Shown here: positions 53,989-57,078 of the stretch, piece after piece
How positions within the stretch are numbered: the stretch's first letter is position 1
How the letters are laid out: the number at the start of each line of letters is the position of its first letter
Assembly: GCA_029263895.1 (NCBI GenBank)
Contig: JARIDO010000033.1
Location: 1-57,078, forward strand
Length of the DNA stretch: 57,078 nucleotides
Reading direction: 5' to 3'
DNA from: Sporosarcina sp.
Lineage (GTDB): Bacteria > Bacillota > Bacilli > Bacillales_A > Planococcaceae
Notes under the pieces: generated by a model
The model's database searches: none
The model's input: the letters and a program-made list of their open reading frames with translations, nothing else
Told to the model about the DNA's origin: nothing
Program-made: the position numbers and the translations under genes

Positions 53989-54465
53989 ATGACGACACTT
54001 CAAGGAATGCAAGCACCAGGATTTTCACTGTCTAATGAAAAAGGGGAAAGGGTCTCACTCAAGGACTTCGCCGGGAAAAAATATGTTGTATTATACTTTT
54101 ATCCTAAAGATTCAACTCCGGGATGCACAACGCAAGCTTGTGAGTTTAGAGATGACTTTGAGGACTTTAGTAAATTGAATGCAGTTATCTTAGGTGTAAG
54201 TCCTGATAACGAAATATCTCACGAGAAATTTAGTAGTAAACACGGGTTACCATTCTCATTGCTAGTGGATGATGATAACGAAGTGTCCAAAGCATACGGT
54301 GTGTGGAAATTGAAAAAATCCTTCGGTAAAGAATATATGGGGATTGAACGTTCAACCTTCATAATTGATCCAACGGGTACAGTCGTTAAAGAATGGAGAA
54401 AAGTAAAGGTTGACGGACATGTGAATGAAGCGTTAGTTACATTGGGTCAATTGACTAGTAAATAA
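53989..54465 (+). CDS. bcp: Thiol peroxidase Bcp (YgaF-like peroxiredoxin)
   Basis: 158 residues, AhpC/TSA fold. Peroxidatic Cys46 in STPGCTTQAC and resolving Cys51, the usual atypical 2-Cys Bcp pattern; ERSTFIIDPTG is also typical. Reduces H2O2 and organic peroxides using thioredoxin. ATG 53989 with GGAGGAATT upstream. It sits directly before perR; no PerR box was seen in its own promoter region. Confidence 0.94.
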   Translation: MTTLQGMQAPGFSLSNEKGERVSLKDFAGKKYVVLYFYPKDSTPGCTTQACEFRDDFEDFSKLNAVILGVSPDNEISHEKFSSKHGLPFSLLVDDDNEVSKAYGVWKLKKSFGKEYMGIERSTFIIDPTGTVVKEWRKVKVDGHVNEALVTLGQLTSK

Positions 54466-54536
54466 GAAAATAAAGAACATTTACTCAGTGTAAAACTATT
54501 AATTGATTACTAACTCCTTTTGAATCGGCACTTTAG

Positions 54537-54582
54537 TTGACATTATCTAGTGTTAACCGTAAACTAATGATAATAATTATAA
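54537..54582 (+). promoter_or_regulatory. perR promoter with PerR box
   Basis: TTGACA (54537-54542), 17 bases, TAAACT (54560-54565), followed directly by TGATAATAATTATAA (54568-54582), which matches the PerR box TTATAATNATTATAA at 13 of 14 fixed positions. Predicts autorepression. Confidence 0.85.
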
Positions 54583-54616
54583 TTAAAGAATCTCTTTGGA
54601 TTGGGGTGCATTAGCG

Positions 54617-55060
54617 ATGTCTGAAATGGAATTGAAAGACGCGCTGGACGCATTGAAAGCAAGTGGGGTACGAATAACTCCGCAACGACACGCGATATTA
54701 GAGTATCTAATTTCAACCGAATCACATCCGACGGCAGATGACATATATAAATCGCTTGAGAATCATTTTCCAAACATGAGTGTTGCTACTGTTTACAACA
54801 ATCTACGTGTTTTTCGAAATGCTGGGCTCGTAAAAGAACTCACATATGGAGACGCTTCAAGTCGATTCGATTTTGTCACACATGATCATTATCATATTAT
54901 TTGTGATGAATGTGGAACAATCGTAGACTTCCATCATCCTGGCTTGGATGAAGTTGAGCGATTAGCTTCTCATATGACGGGTTTTAAAGTGAATTCGCAT
55001 CGTCTAGAGGTATACGGAACATGTCCAACTTGTGCGTCTTTAGCTGTAAAAGCTAATTAA
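54617..55060 (+). CDS. perR: Peroxide-sensing repressor PerR
   Basis: 147 residues, Fur family. N-terminal winged helix ([24 protein letters not shown]). The regulatory-metal ligands fall at His37, Asp85, His91, His93 and Asp104, and the structural zinc cysteines at 96, 99, 136 and 139, the same numbers as in B. subtilis PerR (recalled), which both identifies PerR rather than Fur/Zur and supports ATG 54617 as start (GGGGTG 8 bases upstream). With Fe it senses H2O2 by His37/His91 oxidation. An autoregulatory box lies upstream. Confidence 0.96.
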   Translation: MSEMELKDALDALKASGVRITPQRHAILEYLISTESHPTADDIYKSLENHFPNMSVATVYNNLRVFRNAGLVKELTYGDASSRFDFVTHDHYHIICDECGTIVDFHHPGLDEVERLASHMTGFKVNSHRLEVYGTCPTCASLAVKAN

Positions 55061-55105
55061 AAAAATCCGCGTTTCTTCTACTTAATGAAGAAACGCGGAT
55101 TTTTT
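55061..55105. terminator. Bidirectional terminator between perR and ygzB
   Basis: AAAAATCCGCGTTTCTTC with its complement, loop TACTTAAT; A and T runs on both sides. Confidence 0.9.
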
Positions 55106-55106
55106 A

Positions 55107-55463
55107 TTAATCTTCTTTTTTTGCTGGTCGATTGTAGGAAACGTCAAATTCTTTACCTTCAAGCGTTTCATCTAAAGTAAGTGGTTCGCGACAATGACCG
55201 CACATATCAACACGGCCTAGCATCTTAGTGTGCTTACCGCAATTTGGACAAAGGACTTGTACAGCCCTCGTTGACAAAGTGCCGATCCATGCATAAACAA
55301 TCGTACTTGCAAGAATTGCTAACATACCGAGGACCATGAAGATTAGCATGATAATCTCATTACTTCTAAAGAAGATACCGATATACATAATGACGACACC
55401 GATGAAAATCAATGACAGAGCAAAAGTCCGGATGCGGTTTATTTTATTTTTATAAGGTTTCAT
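55107..55463 (-). CDS. ygzB: YgzB family membrane protein
   Basis: 118 residues: two N-terminal membrane helices (about 13-30 and 37-58) and a C-terminal zinc ribbon with [12 protein letters not shown] and CGHC. Length and layout match YgzB (UPF0295), and the position between perR and ygxA is as in B. subtilis. Function unknown. ATG 55463 with AAGGAGG upstream. Confidence 0.9.
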   Translation of the reverse strand: MKPYKNKINRIRTFALSLIFIGVVIMYIGIFFRSNEIIMLIFMVLGMLAILASTIVYAWIGTLSTRAVQVLCPNCGKHTKMLGRVDMCGHCREPLTLDETLEGKEFDVSYNRPAKKED

Positions 55464-55591
55464 ATGGTTTGCCTCCTTAAACTATCATCCAACACTATAC
55501 CATAATCTCTTTCTTTTCTCGCTTTTGAACTTTTTAAATAAAGGACATTTTATGTTCTGCGTCGAAAACTATTTTGCAAGGAGGTATCGTA

Positions 55592-56485
55592 ATGGAACAA
55601 TTATTAAGACCGATTTATCAAGAACGCGCAAGCGACCCGGAGACACTTGGAGTGATTTCTGTAGAGAGAAGAAGTAAGGGAGACCCTGTAACGGATAATT
55701 TTGATGTAATCCTCCTCATTATTACGAGTAACCCGGAGGTTCCGATTACAACGAAGCACTATACAGACGGGCAACAGCGTGCAGCTATGCATACAATAAG
55801 TGAAAAACAATTGAAGAAGTGGTTACTTGTAGGTTCTCAACGAAAAGTTGTGGATTGGTTATTTTATGGCAAGGTCTATTTTGATCGAAATGAATTTATA
55901 GAGCGACTTAGAAGAGATATGTTGGAATATCCTTTAAATGGACGTGAAATTAAGATGGGGTTAGAGCTATCTAAACTTGTTCGTGGTTATATGGAAGGGA
56001 AAACATATTTTGAACAAGAGAATAATATGGATGCATACCACCATGTTGTTAAATCATTGCACCATTTAGCGAGACTTGCAGTCATTGAAAGTGGTTTGTT
56101 TCCAGAGGTAACCGTTTGGTCTCAAGTAAAGAAAATAGATCCCTCGATTTATAAGCTATACGAAGAGTTGATCTTGAGCGATGAGCCATTAAAGAAGAGG
56201 TTAGAACTTTTGTTTTTAGCAAGTGAGTTTTTCCTTCATAATCGAACGGCTGATGGTGCACGTCATATTATAAGTGTGATGGAAGAAAAGGATGTTTGGA
56301 CGATTCAAGAACTACACGAACATGATGAAATGCAAATATATTCAATAGATCTAGAAGTGTTTATAGAATTTCTAGTCGATAAAGGATTCGTGAATGTTGT
56401 TCAAAGTGAGTCCAAAAATGACTTGATTTCACATAGAGATTATACTGTAAAGTCATTCGCAGCAGGCGTTAATAGAACGGAATAA
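55592..56485 (+). CDS. ygxA: Nucleotidyltransferase-like protein YgxA
   Basis: 297 residues. N-terminal nucleotidyltransferase-like beta region (LGVISVERRSKG, DNFDVILLIIT), a central helical substrate-binding-like domain (KLVRGYMEGKTYFEQENNMDAYHHVVKSLHHLARLAVIE region) and a C-terminal winged-helix-like part (IEFLVDKGFVNVVQSE). YgxA-type proteins sit in front of rRNA operons in many Bacillales; no biochemical role is known to me. ATG 55592 with AAGGAGG upstream, not the earlier in-frame ATG 55574. Confidence 0.88.
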   Translation: MEQLLRPIYQERASDPETLGVISVERRSKGDPVTDNFDVILLIITSNPEVPITTKHYTDGQQRAAMHTISEKQLKKWLLVGSQRKVVDWLFYGKVYFDRNEFIERLRRDMLEYPLNGREIKMGLELSKLVRGYMEGKTYFEQENNMDAYHHVVKSLHHLARLAVIESGLFPEVTVWSQVKKIDPSIYKLYEELILSDEPLKKRLELLFLASEFFLHNRTADGARHIISVMEEKDVWTIQELHEHDEMQIYSIDLEVFIEFLVDKGFVNVVQSESKNDLISHRDYTVKSFAAGVNRTE

Positions 56486-56503
56486 ATTCGTTCTATTAAA
56501 CTT

Positions 56504-56533
56504 GTTGACATTAAAATGATAACTATGCTATTA
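56504..56533 (+). promoter_or_regulatory. rRNA operon promoter P1
   Basis: TTGACA (56504-56509), 18 bases, TATTAT (56528-56533). Confidence 0.75.
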
Positions 56534-56597
56534 TATTAAACGTCGCTTGAAGAACTTTTGGAAATTATTCACCCGTAAAAAGTATTTAAAACAATGC

Positions 56598-56626
56598 TTG
56601 ACTCTTAAAGAGTACGGTGATAAATT
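56598..56626 (+). promoter_or_regulatory. rRNA operon promoter P2
   Basis: TTGACT (56598-56603), 17 bases, TAAATT (56621-56626) with an upstream TG. Tandem P1/P2 about 95 bases apart is the usual rrn arrangement in Bacillales. Confidence 0.7.
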
Positions 56627-56633
56627 AGAGAAG

Positions 56634-56949
56634 TCGCTTTTACCAAACGACAACATGAACCTTGAAAACTGAACAGCAAAACGTCAACGAAATACAGCTT
56701 TTACGTTAACACGTAAAAAGCAAAAACGTTTCCAAGTAAACCGATTTCCGTCGGAAGAACAGAAACAAAATTGACATCATAATTGATGCCAGCAAGAAAT
56801 GAGCAATCATTTCTCTATTTGTCACTGACGGTCGAGACGTGTTGCAATGCTAGGAAGCAAGTGAACGAGAGAGGGAGCGTACTTTTGGTACGTGACCGAT
56901 TGAGTGAGTGCAGCTGACAACGCAGTGCGGCGCGTATCGACTAGTCAGT
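56634..56949 (+). other. rRNA operon leader
   Basis: About 315 bases of transcribed leader without genes. It includes the ACCTTGAAAACTGAACAG segment common in Bacillales rRNA leaders and spacers, and several short hairpins such as GTAC-TTTTG-GTAC around 56878-56892, likely parts of antitermination and RNase III processing structures. Exact ends are estimates. Confidence 0.6.
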
Positions 56950-57078
56950 ATCATGGAGAGTTTGATCCTGGCTCAGGACGAACGCTGGCGGCGTGCCTAA
57001 TACATGCAAGTCGAGCGGAACGAAGGAGCTTGCTCCTTCGTTTAGCGGCGGACGGGTGAGTAACACGTGGGCAACCTG
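56950..57078 (+). rRNA. rrs: 16S ribosomal RNA, 5' end (runs off the window)
   Basis: AGAGTTTGATCCTGGCTCAG begins at 56957, placing the mature 5' end near 56950. AACGCTGGCGGCGTGCCTAA, TACATGCAAGTCGAGCGG, a V1 stem (GAAGGAGCTTGCTCCTTC) and GACGGGTGAGTAACACGTGG follow. The V1 loop and GGGCAACCTG are typical of Planococcaceae. Only the first ~130 bases are present. Confidence 0.98.

Overview
The window comes from a spore-forming, motile, low-GC Gram-positive bacterium of the order Bacillales. The first ~130 bases of a 16S rRNA gene at the right end, gamma-type SASP and pdaA sporulation genes, motAB stator genes, and dense AGGAGG-type ribosome binding sites with many TTG/GTG starts all fit the Planococcaceae (Sporosarcina-like). 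Genus assignment is inference from the short 16S V1 piece and gene content, not a search result.

Layout. 0-13 kb: loosely connected accessory and housekeeping genes (DUF2200, DUF4256, a flavin amine oxidase, a YgjP-type metallopeptidase, arsB, a resolvase-like protein lacking catalytic residues, SulP transporter plus UspA, a TspO-like membrane protein, an operon of DUF2177 / DAK2-DegV fusion / DUF1295, and a LysM-3D cell wall protein). 13-27 kb: ctaB (heme O synthase), a fatty-acid-hydroxylase-family enzyme, an SDR reductase, an FbpA-like peptide, amidase, YfmL-type helicase, methionine aminopeptidase, two very small proteins, a TPP riboswitch controlling thiT, a second TspO-like paralogue, pepF, GNAT, carbonic anhydrase and an M29 aminopeptidase. 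27-37 kb: motAB behind a textbook sigma-D promoter, a large GC-rich tandem repeat array, DUF1128, YtxH-like and YihY genes, a PfeT/ZosA-type metal ATPase with PerR- and Fur-like sites, class I fumarase, a candidate small transcript, OsmC and pdaA.

37.5-57 kb closely follows the Bacillus subtilis order yfhF-recX-yfhH-yfhP-mutY-fabL-sspE-ygaC-ygaD-ygaE-gsaB-ygaF(bcp)-perR-ygzB-ygxA-rrn (comparison from memory). The main departure is a five-gene appDFABC-type oligopeptide ABC operon between ygaD and ygaE. perR is preceded by a near-consensus PerR box; the metal ATPase at 31.8-33.8 kb has a weaker one, so the peroxide regulator and a probable target lie in the same window.

The strongest unexplained signal is a repeat family built on the core CGCCCGnAAA. 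It forms a 16-unit, 41-bp tandem array at 29.24-29.91 kb, and a strongly diverged seven-copy array at 2.67-2.80 kb. In both, the core recurs every 20-21 bp (about two helical turns) although the bases between have changed completely. Other points for follow-up are the catalytically dead serine-recombinase homologue with its own repeated promoter motif, and a promoter-to-terminator unit at 35.9-36.1 kb that may encode a 22-residue peptide or act as an RNA. Most of the rest is ordinary Bacillales chromosome; no prophage, transposon, CRISPR array or tRNA gene was seen.
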